From the NCBI GenBank assembly GCA_016191845.1, contig JACPVF010000003.1, positions 124,001 to 188,000 of the forward strand: 64,000 nt of DNA, read 5' to 3'. The notes beneath the pieces are model-generated. The model was given only the letters and a program-made list of their open reading frames with translations. It was not told where the DNA came from and did not search any database. Position 1 is the first letter of the stretch; every line of letters begins with the position of its first letter. A program made the translations under genes and the position numbers. Source of the DNA: Chloroflexota bacterium (lineage in GTDB: Bacteria; Chloroflexota; Anaerolineae; Anaerolineales; Villigracilaceae). This document shows positions 8,044-14,661 of this stretch, piece after piece.

Positions 8044-8478
8044 ATGATCCAGATGCTGATTCAGGTGGCGGCAGGCGCATGTGACAGGCGGATCTACAAT
8101 GAAAGGACTTTGGAATATCTGGGGACGCGGGCTGGCTCCCAACCGTATCCGTATCCCTATGGGTTTGTCGTCGGCACGAACGCGGAGGACGGCGCCTGTG
8201 TGGACTGTTACCTGATCACGAACGACAAGGTCGACGCTGGCAGCATCGTGGAGTGTGAGCCTGTCGGGCTGCTGCTGCAAGACGAGGGCGGAGAGATGGA
8301 CCATAAGGTGCTGGCCGTGCTTTCAGGACAGAACGTTACGATAGGACCAGCACTACTCCAGGAGTTACAGGAATTTATATACGGCATCTTCGCGGGCACG
8401 GATGTGCAGATCCGCGTGGGGCCGATCCTGCCGCGAGAGGCAGCGTTGGATCTTCTTCAGAACTCCAAAACTTTATGA
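8044..8478 (+). CDS. Degenerate family I inorganic pyrophosphatase homologue
   Basis: The 144-residue protein follows the family I soluble pyrophosphatase pattern: YPYPYGFVVGT (residues ~35-45), then AEDGACVD (47-54), VECEPVGLLLQDEGGEMDHK (69-88) and a C-terminal helix. Family enzymes hydrolyse PPi using three aspartates in DGDxxD. Here the middle Asp is Ala51, the N-terminal Lys/Glu pair is not recognisable, and the Tyr-Lys pair near the C-terminus is missing, while Asp80, Asp86 and Lys88 remain. Activity is therefore doubtful. The ATG at 8044 follows a GGAGG; an in-frame upstream ATG at 7975 would only add a non-homologous tail. Confidence 0.72.
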   Translation: MIQMLIQVAAGACDRRIYNERTLEYLGTRAGSQPYPYPYGFVVGTNAEDGACVDCYLITNDKVDAGSIVECEPVGLLLQDEGGEMDHKVLAVLSGQNVTIGPALLQELQEFIYGIFAGTDVQIRVGPILPREAALDLLQNSKTL

Positions 8479-8590
8479 GAGTGGAAACGATACCTGCTGT
8501 CCCATCAGCAGTAATTCCAACATCCTAGTTTGTCTACACGCAAAAATCTCTTGTTTTGCCCAAAAATCCGCCCATCTGGCCTGGGATCAT

Positions 8591-8656
8591 CCTCTATCGA
8601 ACCTCTATCGATCCTCCGTCGAACCTCTATCCATCCTCTATCGAGCCTATTTCCCC
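8591..8656. repeat. 11-bp tandem repeat, about six units
   Basis: Consecutive 11-mers with consensus CCTCTATCGAN begin at 8591, 8602, 8613, 8624 and 8635, with a degenerate sixth at 8646. The unit length is about one helical turn, so each unit faces the same side of the DNA. The repeat lies between converging genes (pyrophosphatase-like and holA), just past the end of holA. The remainder of 8479-8590 shows nothing recognisable. Confidence 0.8.
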
Positions 8657-8659
8657 GCT

Positions 8660-9628
8660 TTATCCCTGTTTGCCCAACTCCCCCACGAACATATCCAGCG
8701 CCAGGTCCAGTGAGACCTGGCTTGTTTTTGCAGCCTCGTCCATTGCCAGCAGGCGGTGGTAGATGGCCTCCAGCGTGGGCATCGGGAAGCGCTTGGCCTG
8801 ACCATAGACCTTCTCGGCCACGAACGGATGCACGCCCAGCGCCTCCTGCACGTCAGGGACCATGCCGCGCGCGTCAATCACTTCGCGGGCCTGGATCAGC
8901 AGGCGGAACTGGCGGATGACCATGCCCCACAGCGCGAAGGCGTCCTCGTTTTCGAGCAGGCGGTGCAACAGTTTCTGCGCCGCGCCCACCTTGCCCTCGG
9001 CCAGCGCGTCCACCATCGAGAAGATGTCGGGCTCGGCAGTGACGATGCTGACCATCTCCACGTCGGCCAGTTTGACGGGCCGCTCCCAGTTGACGTAGGC
9101 CAGCAGCTTGGCGATCTCCATGCCCGCCTGGCGCGTGTCCGTGCCGACCATCTCCGCCAGTTTGGCCGCCGCCGACGGTTCGAGCGCCCCGCCCTGATTC
9201 CTGGCCTCGTTGACGATCCAGCCTGGCATGTCCTTCTGGCGTGGCAGCATGAAGCCTTGCACTCTGGCCCCGCCCTTGGCAGCCCACTTGACCAGCCAGT
9301 GCCGCTCGGCCTCCTTCGGCTCGACCGACTCGTACAGTACCAGGTCCACCGTCTCGGGCGCGGCCGAGAGGAACTCTTCGAATTTTTTGCGTTCGTTGGG
9401 TTTGGAGTATTTCGCCGAAGGATTCGCCAGGATCACCAGGCGCTTCGGCGCAAGGAACGGCATGGCGTTGACCGCGTTGTTCAGGTCGTTCTCGCTCGCG
9501 CTGCGCGCTTCGAGGCGCGCCGTGTTCATATCCGCGGTGGTTGGGTCGGGGAATTCAGCTTCGAACTCCCGCACCCGCCGCGCGATGGCGAATTCGTCGT
9601 TGCCGTAGAGGAAGAAGATGTTGGGCAT
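8660..9628 (-). CDS. holA: DNA polymerase III, delta subunit
   Basis: Clamp-loader delta subunit, which opens the sliding clamp during replication. The 322-residue protein begins MPNIFFLYGNDEFAI, matching the family's N-terminal strand and degenerate nucleotide-binding region, and continues through RLVILAN and the C-terminal collar helices (FALWGMVIRQFRLLIQ, HPFVAEKVYGQAK). The ATG at 9628 is chosen because homology starts there; an in-frame upstream start (9667) would add a basic tail. It lies 40 nt downstream of the DUF6391 gene. Confidence 0.92.
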   Translation of the reverse strand: MPNIFFLYGNDEFAIARRVREFEAEFPDPTTADMNTARLEARSASENDLNNAVNAMPFLAPKRLVILANPSAKYSKPNERKKFEEFLSAAPETVDLVLYESVEPKEAERHWLVKWAAKGGARVQGFMLPRQKDMPGWIVNEARNQGGALEPSAAAKLAEMVGTDTRQAGMEIAKLLAYVNWERPVKLADVEMVSIVTAEPDIFSMVDALAEGKVGAAQKLLHRLLENEDAFALWGMVIRQFRLLIQAREVIDARGMVPDVQEALGVHPFVAEKVYGQAKRFPMPTLEAIYHRLLAMDEAAKTSQVSLDLALDMFVGELGKQG

Positions 9629-9668
9629 GTGATTCTGTAGGAGCGAGGCGGCGCCGCGCCCCTGCACG

Positions 9669-10157
9669 TTATTTCGTGATGACCCGATGCATCCCCTTGC
9701 GGATGAAGACGATGTCCACCACCTGCAGGTCGCCCATCTCCGCCTCGGTCGTGACGTTGGCCTGCAGCCACGGCCCGAGCGGTTGACTCAGCGAATAGCC
9801 GAGCACGGCGAAGGCCAGGGCCAGCGGCAGCAGCGCCAGCCGTCCCAGCGTGGACTTGCGCCCGTTTAACGGGATCCAGGCCAGGGTCCCAGCCAGCAGA
9901 ACGGTCGTCGCCAGGTTGGTGCCGCAGCCCGCATGGATGGCCAGGTTGCGCTCCCCCGCCCGCAGACGGGTCAGCGCCTGGGTCACCGCCGCCGCCACAT
10001 CCTCGGTCGGGACGTTCCCCAACAGGAAGAAGCCCGTCGGGTTGGAATGTCCCGCCAGGTGGCGGCTGGGATATTTGCCCGCCAGCACATGCAGGGAAGC
10101 ATGTTCGAGGGCGTGATTACGTCTGGTTTCGAGGATGAGGGGCAGGTCAAGGATCAT
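9669..10157 (-). CDS. DUF6391-like membrane protein
   Basis: Protein of 162 residues with an N-terminal RRNHALEHASLHVL segment and HSNPTGFFLLGN, a pattern shared with the uncharacterised DUF6391 family. A conserved HxxxH in a soluble N-terminal part is followed by two transmembrane helices (residues ~82-98 and ~108-126). The histidine pair could bind a metal, but this is untested. The ATG at 10157 is placed by a TATAAT box six bases upstream; the frame is open further up without any start signal. Confidence 0.72.
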   Translation of the reverse strand: MILDLPLILETRRNHALEHASLHVLAGKYPSRHLAGHSNPTGFFLLGNVPTEDVAAAVTQALTRLRAGERNLAIHAGCGTNLATTVLLAGTLAWIPLNGRKSTLGRLALLPLALAFAVLGYSLSQPLGPWLQANVTTEAEMGDLQVVDIVFIRKGMHRVITK

Positions 10158-10163
10158 GCCGCG

Positions 10164-10169
10164 ATTATA
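10164..10169 (-). promoter_or_regulatory. -10 box (TATAAT) for leaderless DUF6391 gene
   Basis: Minus-strand TATAAT followed by CGCGGC and the ATG at 10157. The layout matches the boxes before the genes starting at 20640 and 45565. Confidence 0.62.
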
Positions 10170-10175
10170 CCCCGC

Positions 10176-10210
10176 ACCCTCCCCCAAATTTTCAGAATTT
10201 GGGAGAGGGT
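10176..10210 (-). terminator. Inverted repeat downstream of the 7-TM gene
   Basis: Near-perfect stem: 10176-10190 pairs with 10196-10210 (ACCCTC...AAATT against AATTTGGGAGAGGGT). It lies just beyond the end of the minus-strand gene at 10222 and may end its transcript. It also resembles dispersed CCCTCTCCC-type intergenic repeats. Confidence 0.5.
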
Positions 10211-10221
10211 TGGGGAAGTGA

Positions 10222-10929
10222 CTATGCCGCTTGCTGCGCCGTGTGGATGGAACTTGTCTGGGTTTGCGTCATGACACGGTAGCCTGCCCAGATCAGGCAG
10301 ATGCCGATGAACTCGGTCACGAAGAGCACCTCCACGTAGCCGAAGCGGGTGAACGAACCGCCAATGCCAGGCAACAGTGCGCCAATGGCGATCAGCCAAT
10401 TGCCGAGTACCCGTCCGCCCGAGCCGACCTTGCGCGCGTATTGAATGGCCGACCAGGCCGCACCGCCTACCAGGAAGATCAACGAGTAGGTATTCGGTAG
10501 GATGGAGAACAAACGCGCCCAGGTCCAGGTCATGACCTTACCCGTCAGACGGGTCGGGTCCACCAGCGCCATGTCGACGGGTGAGAGCGAGATCGCCACG
10601 GCGGCGATGAGGATGTAAGCGATGAAGAACCACGAGAGCGCGTCGGCGGCCTTCTTCTTGAGCAGAAGATAGACCGTCCCCTGCGCCAGCGGGAAGGCGC
10701 CCAGCAGCGCGCCTGCGATATACCAGGCCTTCATGTTGAACTCGCTCCAGCCGAAGAGCGTGTTGATGGCCTCTGTCAGCGTGCCGATGCCGAAGAAGAA
10801 GGCACCCAGGGTCCACCACATGAGGTAGGCTGTGCCAGGCTTGCGTTGCCAATGGCGATACAAGGCCACGGTGAAGGCAAACGAAACGAGGGTGGTGAGG
10901 ATCGGGATGTAGTGCGTAAGGTTTTGCAT
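10222..10929 (-). CDS. Seven-transmembrane protein of unknown function
   Basis: Integral membrane protein of 235 residues with seven well-separated hydrophobic helices and short loops. Aromatic and charged residues lie within the membrane (YLMWWTLGAFFFGIG, TEAIN, ARLFSILPNTYSL). The ATG at 10929 has a CAGGAG ribosome-binding site 7 nt upstream. It is downstream of, and on the same strand as, a MerR regulator and a PUCC-family transporter, so a role with the same substrate is possible. I do not recognise the family. Confidence 0.72.
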   Translation of the reverse strand: MQNLTHYIPILTTLVSFAFTVALYRHWQRKPGTAYLMWWTLGAFFFGIGTLTEAINTLFGWSEFNMKAWYIAGALLGAFPLAQGTVYLLLKKKAADALSWFFIAYILIAAVAISLSPVDMALVDPTRLTGKVMTWTWARLFSILPNTYSLIFLVGGAAWSAIQYARKVGSGGRVLGNWLIAIGALLPGIGGSFTRFGYVEVLFVTEFIGICLIWAGYRVMTQTQTSSIHTAQQAA

Positions 10930-11033
10930 GAGACTGCTCCTGTGTGTGATGTGCGGCGCGGACGGAGAACACAACCGTCCAGGCCGCGAATGAACGCGTC
11001 TGGTGCTCTCCTCTCATGCAGTTGGCATCCCCC

Positions 11034-11070
11034 TATAAAGTCCGTTCGCCTGGGGGCCGTCGAACGGACT
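11034..11070 (-). terminator. Hairpin after the MerR gene
   Basis: A 10-bp perfect stem (11039-11048 with 11061-11070, AGTCCGTTCG/CGAACGGACT), followed on the minus strand by TTTATAG. It sits just past the MerR stop codon and separates it from the 7-TM gene. Confidence 0.65.
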
Positions 11071-11076
11071 CAACGA

Positions 11077-11700
11077 TCAGCTGTGATTGCCTTCCATCGT
11101 TTGATACGTTTCCAGCAGGCTGATCAGGATCTGGTCGGTGAAGCTGTGCATGCGATGCAACATGTCCTCCCAGGCGCGGGCCGAGGGGACGTTGGCTTCG
11201 CGGTACACCTTCACCACCGATTCGATCAGCACGTTGCGGAAGAACAGGAAAGCCCGCGCCGCATCCACGTAACTCAACTCATAGCGGCGGGCGCGGGCGG
11301 CATAGGAATATCCGATGGCGTGCGCCTGCGAGGCGGCGTTCTCGCCACCCGAACCGAGGTAGGCCATCAACCCCTGGAAGAGCATCTGCGCACTCTGGCG
11401 ATACTGGACGCGCGCCTCCTCGTCCAGTTTTTGGTACCAGGCCTCGGCCTCGAGCGTACCGTCAGCGATGCGCATGCGCACGTTGCGGACCACCGACTGC
11501 ACCATCGTCTCGGGGCCCACATCGGGCTGACGGCGTGCGTGCTCGGCCCACAGCTCCACTTCGGAGCGCTTGTAACGGCGGTGTCCGCCCTGGGTGCGAT
11601 GCACGGGCAAAATGCCCTTGTCGGACCAGAGCCGCACCGTGCTGGGATGCACACCCAGGATATCCGCCGCGCCCTGCAGGGAAAGCCATTCGTTCGTCAT
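11077..11700 (-). CDS. MerR-type regulator with helical C-terminal sensor domain
   Basis: DNA-binding regulator of 207 residues. Residues ~5-55 form a MerR/excisionase-type winged helix (LQGAADILGVHPSTVRLWSDKG, then RRYKRSEVELW). Residues ~85-205 form an all-helical domain resembling the RsbRD N-terminal type, probably a sensor. The ATG lies one base after the TGA of the PUCC-type transporter, so the two are translationally coupled and the regulator probably controls that transporter. The ligand is unknown; the position next to transporter and haem-protein genes suggests a tetrapyrrole or redox signal. Confidence 0.78.
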   Translation of the reverse strand: MTNEWLSLQGAADILGVHPSTVRLWSDKGILPVHRTQGGHRRYKRSEVELWAEHARRQPDVGPETMVQSVVRNVRMRIADGTLEAEAWYQKLDEEARVQYRQSAQMLFQGLMAYLGSGGENAASQAHAIGYSYAARARRYELSYVDAARAFLFFRNVLIESVVKVYREANVPSARAWEDMLHRMHSFTDQILISLLETYQTMEGNHS

Positions 11701-11701
11701 A

Positions 11702-13006
11702 TCATTCGGCGGCCAGCGCCACCTTCTCCACGAAGGCGGGTTCCTCCGCCTGCTTGCGGAAGGCGGAGACGTCGATGCGCGAGAGCATCAACACGGCAGC
11801 GAACAACATCAACGCCTCGATGCCGAACACGACCAGGTACCCGCTCAAGGCCTGACCTGTGATCTGGGTCACCGCATCGCGCAGCACTCCGCCGAGGATG
11901 GATCCCGCCAGGCGGGAGAGCGCGTTCGAGACGCCCCACGCGCCGATGTACAAACCGACCTCGCCAGGGACGGTCAGGTCGAACATGAGCGAGAGATTCG
12001 AGACCGTGGCGATGCCCGTGCCCAGGCCGAGCAGGGTCACACCCGTGTAGAAGACCGAGGTGCTGTGCACAAATCCGCTGGCGACGATGACCAGGAATCC
12101 CGCCAGTGCGCCGAGGTTGCCTGCCTGCGCCACGGTCCGCTTGGGGACACGACCTTCGAGCGCGCCCGCGATCAAGATGGCGACCAGCACGAACGTGCCC
12201 CAGATGGACGTGATACGCGTGGTCTGCGTGACCGTCAGGCCGAAGGCCTCCGCGCCGAAGGGCTCAAGCAACACGTCCTGGCCGAGGATGGCGGCCAGCA
12301 ACAGGAAGAGGTAAACGAAGAAGGTCTTGCCGACAGGATTGCGTGTGACCGCCTCGGTCATTTGCTTGAAGGTATAGGCTTCTGCGGTGGCTTGCGCCGA
12401 ATCCGCCTGAGAGCGAGGTTCCAGCCAAAGCAGGCCGAGCAGGCCCAGGATCAGGGCGGCGATGCCGATCATGCTGAAGGCGCGCATCAACGCTTCGGGG
12501 GTGTAGGGATCCACCATGCGGCTGAGTCCGATGGCCGTTGCAATGATGCTGACGATCATCATGAACCACATCACGGCAATGGTCCTGCCGCGTCCGTTCT
12601 CGCCCGAGAGTTCGGATGCCAGCGAGAGGTACGACACGCTGGACAGGTTATAGCCCATGCCCCAGGCGCCGAAGGCGAAGACTCCCGCCAGGATGCCGAG
12701 CCAGAAATTCTGCGAGAGCAGAAAGGCCACCTGCGGGGAGACCACAACCCCGATCACACATAGGATCAACCCCGCGAGGATGTAGGGCGTGCGGCGCAGC
12801 CCGAAGATGGGATGACGGTCGGAGTAGGAGCCGATGGCCACCTGGATGGGCGAGAACAGATAAGGCAGTGATGCCAGGATGGCTACCAGTGTGGCAGAGA
12901 GCGCGAGCTCCTTGATCATCACGCGGTTGAGCGTGCTGTTGATCGGAACCAGGGTCATGGCGACCGCAACGTGGACGAGACCGAGCTGCAAACGTTTGAG
13001 GAACAT
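11702..13006 (-). CDS. PUCC/BCD-family major facilitator transporter
   Basis: Twelve-helix transporter of 434 residues. The opening stretch (LQLGLVHVAVAMTLV, then STLNRVMIKELALSATLV and SDRHPIFGLRRTPYI) matches the PUCC branch of the major facilitator superfamily, named for PucC and bacteriochlorophyll delivery in phototrophs. No photosynthesis gene is visible here, so the substrate is probably another tetrapyrrole or an unrelated compound. The ATG at 13006 follows AAAGGA; a longer in-frame start would add about 50 non-homologous residues and run through the hutX terminator. Coupled to merR. Confidence 0.85.
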   Translation of the reverse strand: MFLKRLQLGLVHVAVAMTLVPINSTLNRVMIKELALSATLVAILASLPYLFSPIQVAIGSYSDRHPIFGLRRTPYILAGLILCVIGVVVSPQVAFLLSQNFWLGILAGVFAFGAWGMGYNLSSVSYLSLASELSGENGRGRTIAVMWFMMIVSIIATAIGLSRMVDPYTPEALMRAFSMIGIAALILGLLGLLWLEPRSQADSAQATAEAYTFKQMTEAVTRNPVGKTFFVYLFLLLAAILGQDVLLEPFGAEAFGLTVTQTTRITSIWGTFVLVAILIAGALEGRVPKRTVAQAGNLGALAGFLVIVASGFVHSTSVFYTGVTLLGLGTGIATVSNLSLMFDLTVPGEVGLYIGAWGVSNALSRLAGSILGGVLRDAVTQITGQALSGYLVVFGIEALMLFAAVLMLSRIDVSAFRKQAEEPAFVEKVALAAE

Positions 13007-13127
13007 GGAAATCCTTTGGCAATGACGGAAAAGAACGGGGCGAATGTACCAAAAGGAAGGGGCCAAGTCAATGTAGATTTGCATAGATTTCAAAGACTGC
13101 CTCTTCTGTTTTTGGGCCGAAACTGAG

Positions 13128-13151
13128 AAAAAAGCCGCCAATTTCGGCGGC
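13128..13151 (-). terminator. Intrinsic terminator of the hutX-like gene
   Basis: Minus-strand stem GCCGCC/GGCGGC with a 6-base loop followed by TTTTTT, 8 nt beyond the hutX-like stop codon. It suggests that the PUCC gene has its own promoter or depends on partial readthrough. Confidence 0.85.
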
Positions 13152-13158
13152 CTCTGGG

Positions 13159-13689
13159 TCACTTCGCAAACTGGCGAATCAATTGCTCGTAGCGTTCCAG
13201 CACCTCGGGGGCAGGGTCATGCCCGCCAAAGGTCAGGAAGACCTTGAAGGCGCAATCGCCCCGCTGGTCGAAGAACTGGAAGCTGAGCGCTTCGCGCCCG
13301 TCGGTGTGACTCGGCTTACGGAAGGCAAAGACCGAGGCCAGCTCCCAGCTGCGGATGTGCATATCCAAAGATTTGGTCTGGACGTTGAAAAAACCATCGG
13401 TCTTGGAGAATTTGCCGAACTGCCCGAAGGCCTCCAGCGTGGTGGCTCCATTGGAGACGATGACGTGCACGTTGCCCAAAGCCTCAAAGGCGCGGATGAT
13501 CCGTTCCCAGCGCGAGGAATCCAATTCGTAGGCCAGCTCCCCTTGCAAGGCGCGGATCACCTCCACTTCGGGCAATTGCATCTGACGGGCCAGCATCAGC
13601 GTCATCTGGGAACGATCGGCATGGAAGGCTTCACGGACAGCCGCATAACGGTCTTCGGTAATGGCAAGGGTGGATGCGGGTTGGGGCAT
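13159..13689 (-). CDS. ChuX/HutX-like haem-handling protein
   Basis: Cytosolic protein of 176 residues resembling the ChuX/HutX family, which carries haem after uptake and passes it to degrading enzymes. The characteristic strands are visible: VHVIVSNGATTLEAFGQF, then FFNVQTKSLDMHI and the closing ALSFQFFDQRG..AFKVFLTF. AGGAGA precedes the ATG at 13689. The upstream region is strikingly AT-rich. The gene has its own terminator and sits before a PUCC-type transporter; a HugZ-like protein lies at 46904-47377. Haem binding is inferred from the family. Confidence 0.83.
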   Translation of the reverse strand: MPQPASTLAITEDRYAAVREAFHADRSQMTLMLARQMQLPEVEVIRALQGELAYELDSSRWERIIRAFEALGNVHVIVSNGATTLEAFGQFGKFSKTDGFFNVQTKSLDMHIRSWELASVFAFRKPSHTDGREALSFQFFDQRGDCAFKVFLTFGGHDPAPEVLERYEQLIRQFAK

Positions 13690-13710
13690 GGTTCATTCTC
13701 CTGTGTTTTT

Positions 13711-13744
13711 ATAATTTTTATATAAAATTTAATAAATATTATCA
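13711..13744 (-). promoter_or_regulatory. AT-only stretch with palindrome upstream of the hutX-like gene
   Basis: 34 bases of A and T, containing AATTTT (13713-13718) and AAAATT (13724-13729) as inverted arms around TATAT. It lies 24 bases before the ATG, where a promoter or an iron/haem-responsive operator would be expected. It has a Fur-box-like texture but no clear match, so the regulator is unknown. Confidence 0.4.
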
Positions 13745-13826
13745 TGCGCCCCAGACAAGCGTCAAGATTTCGGAGTAACTTGTCCGAATTTAGCGTTGAA
13801 ACAATGAATTTTGGTAGCGTGAGGAG

Positions 13827-14528
13827 TTAGTCTGTGCGCGGCTCGAATCGGTACCCACGTCCCCGCTGGGTGTGGATGTACTGGTGGCCGTGCCGTCCAT
13901 CTTCCAGTTTGTTGCGCAGGTAGAACACGTACAGTGATACCATGGAGATATCGTCGATGTACGAATCTCCCCACACCTCGCGCAACAGTTCGCGGTGAGA
14001 CACGACATTGCCCTGCTGGCGCAACAGGCAGGCCAGCAATTCATACTCGCGCGGCGAAAGATCAAGTGACTTACCAAGCAGGCTGACAGACCGGGAAGCC
14101 AAATCGATGTTCAGGATCGGGTCCGAATAGATCTGGGCGGGTGCCGATGGGGCCCTGGAATTTTCTTCGGCCCGCCGCAACAAGGCACGGACACGGGCCC
14201 CCAATTCCCCGCCTTTGAACGGCTTCTTGACGAAATCATCCACACCTGCGTTGAAGCCGCGCACGATATCCACATCCGAGTTTCTGGCGGTCAGCATGAG
14301 GATGGGGGCGGAGGTCATCTCACGCAGGCGCGAACATACGTCGAATCCATCCATGCCTGGCATCATCACATCCAGGACGATCAAGTCGGGATGAAGGTCG
14401 TAGGAGCGCTGCAGGCCTTCGGTCCCAGAATAGGCTTGAAGGACCGTCAGGTCCATCGGCCGCAGGATGGCTTCCACCAATTTTCCCACTTCGGGATCAT
14501 CGTCAATGACCAGAATCTTTTTGGACAT
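13827..14528 (-). CDS. OmpR/PhoB-type response regulator
   Basis: Two-domain response regulator of 233 residues. The receiver domain has VIDDDPE (acidic pocket), LIVLDVMMPGMDG (phospho-acceptor Asp near residue 53) and the conserved Lys in VKKPFKGGE. The C-terminal winged-helix DNA-binding domain shows LSPREYELLACLLRQQGN and the terminal RGRGYRFEP. GAAGG precedes the ATG. No histidine kinase is adjacent, so it is an orphan within this window and its targets are unknown. Confidence 0.93.
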   Translation of the reverse strand: MSKKILVIDDDPEVGKLVEAILRPMDLTVLQAYSGTEGLQRSYDLHPDLIVLDVMMPGMDGFDVCSRLREMTSAPILMLTARNSDVDIVRGFNAGVDDFVKKPFKGGELGARVRALLRRAEENSRAPSAPAQIYSDPILNIDLASRSVSLLGKSLDLSPREYELLACLLRQQGNVVSHRELLREVWGDSYIDDISMVSLYVFYLRNKLEDGRHGHQYIHTQRGRGYRFEPRTD

Positions 14529-14629
14529 CCTTCAACCCTCTCATGCAATGATAAAGAAGATGCCGTCAAAACATATCTGCCATAATAGCACACGAAATAC
14601 GTATGGACAATAAGAGATTCTTCCCAAAC

Positions 14630-14657
14630 AAAAACTTCCCCGTGCGGAGAAGTTTTC
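14630..14657 (-). terminator. Intrinsic terminator after recN
   Basis: Minus-strand hairpin with AACTTC and GGAAGTT arms around TCCGCACG, followed by a T-run. It lies just downstream of the recN stop codon. Confidence 0.75.
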
Positions 14658-14661
14658 CATT

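Noticed and set aside
11702-13006. Bacteriochlorophyll transport and hence a phototroph
   Set aside because: The PUCC family also occurs in organisms without photosynthesis, and no pigment or reaction-centre gene is visible.
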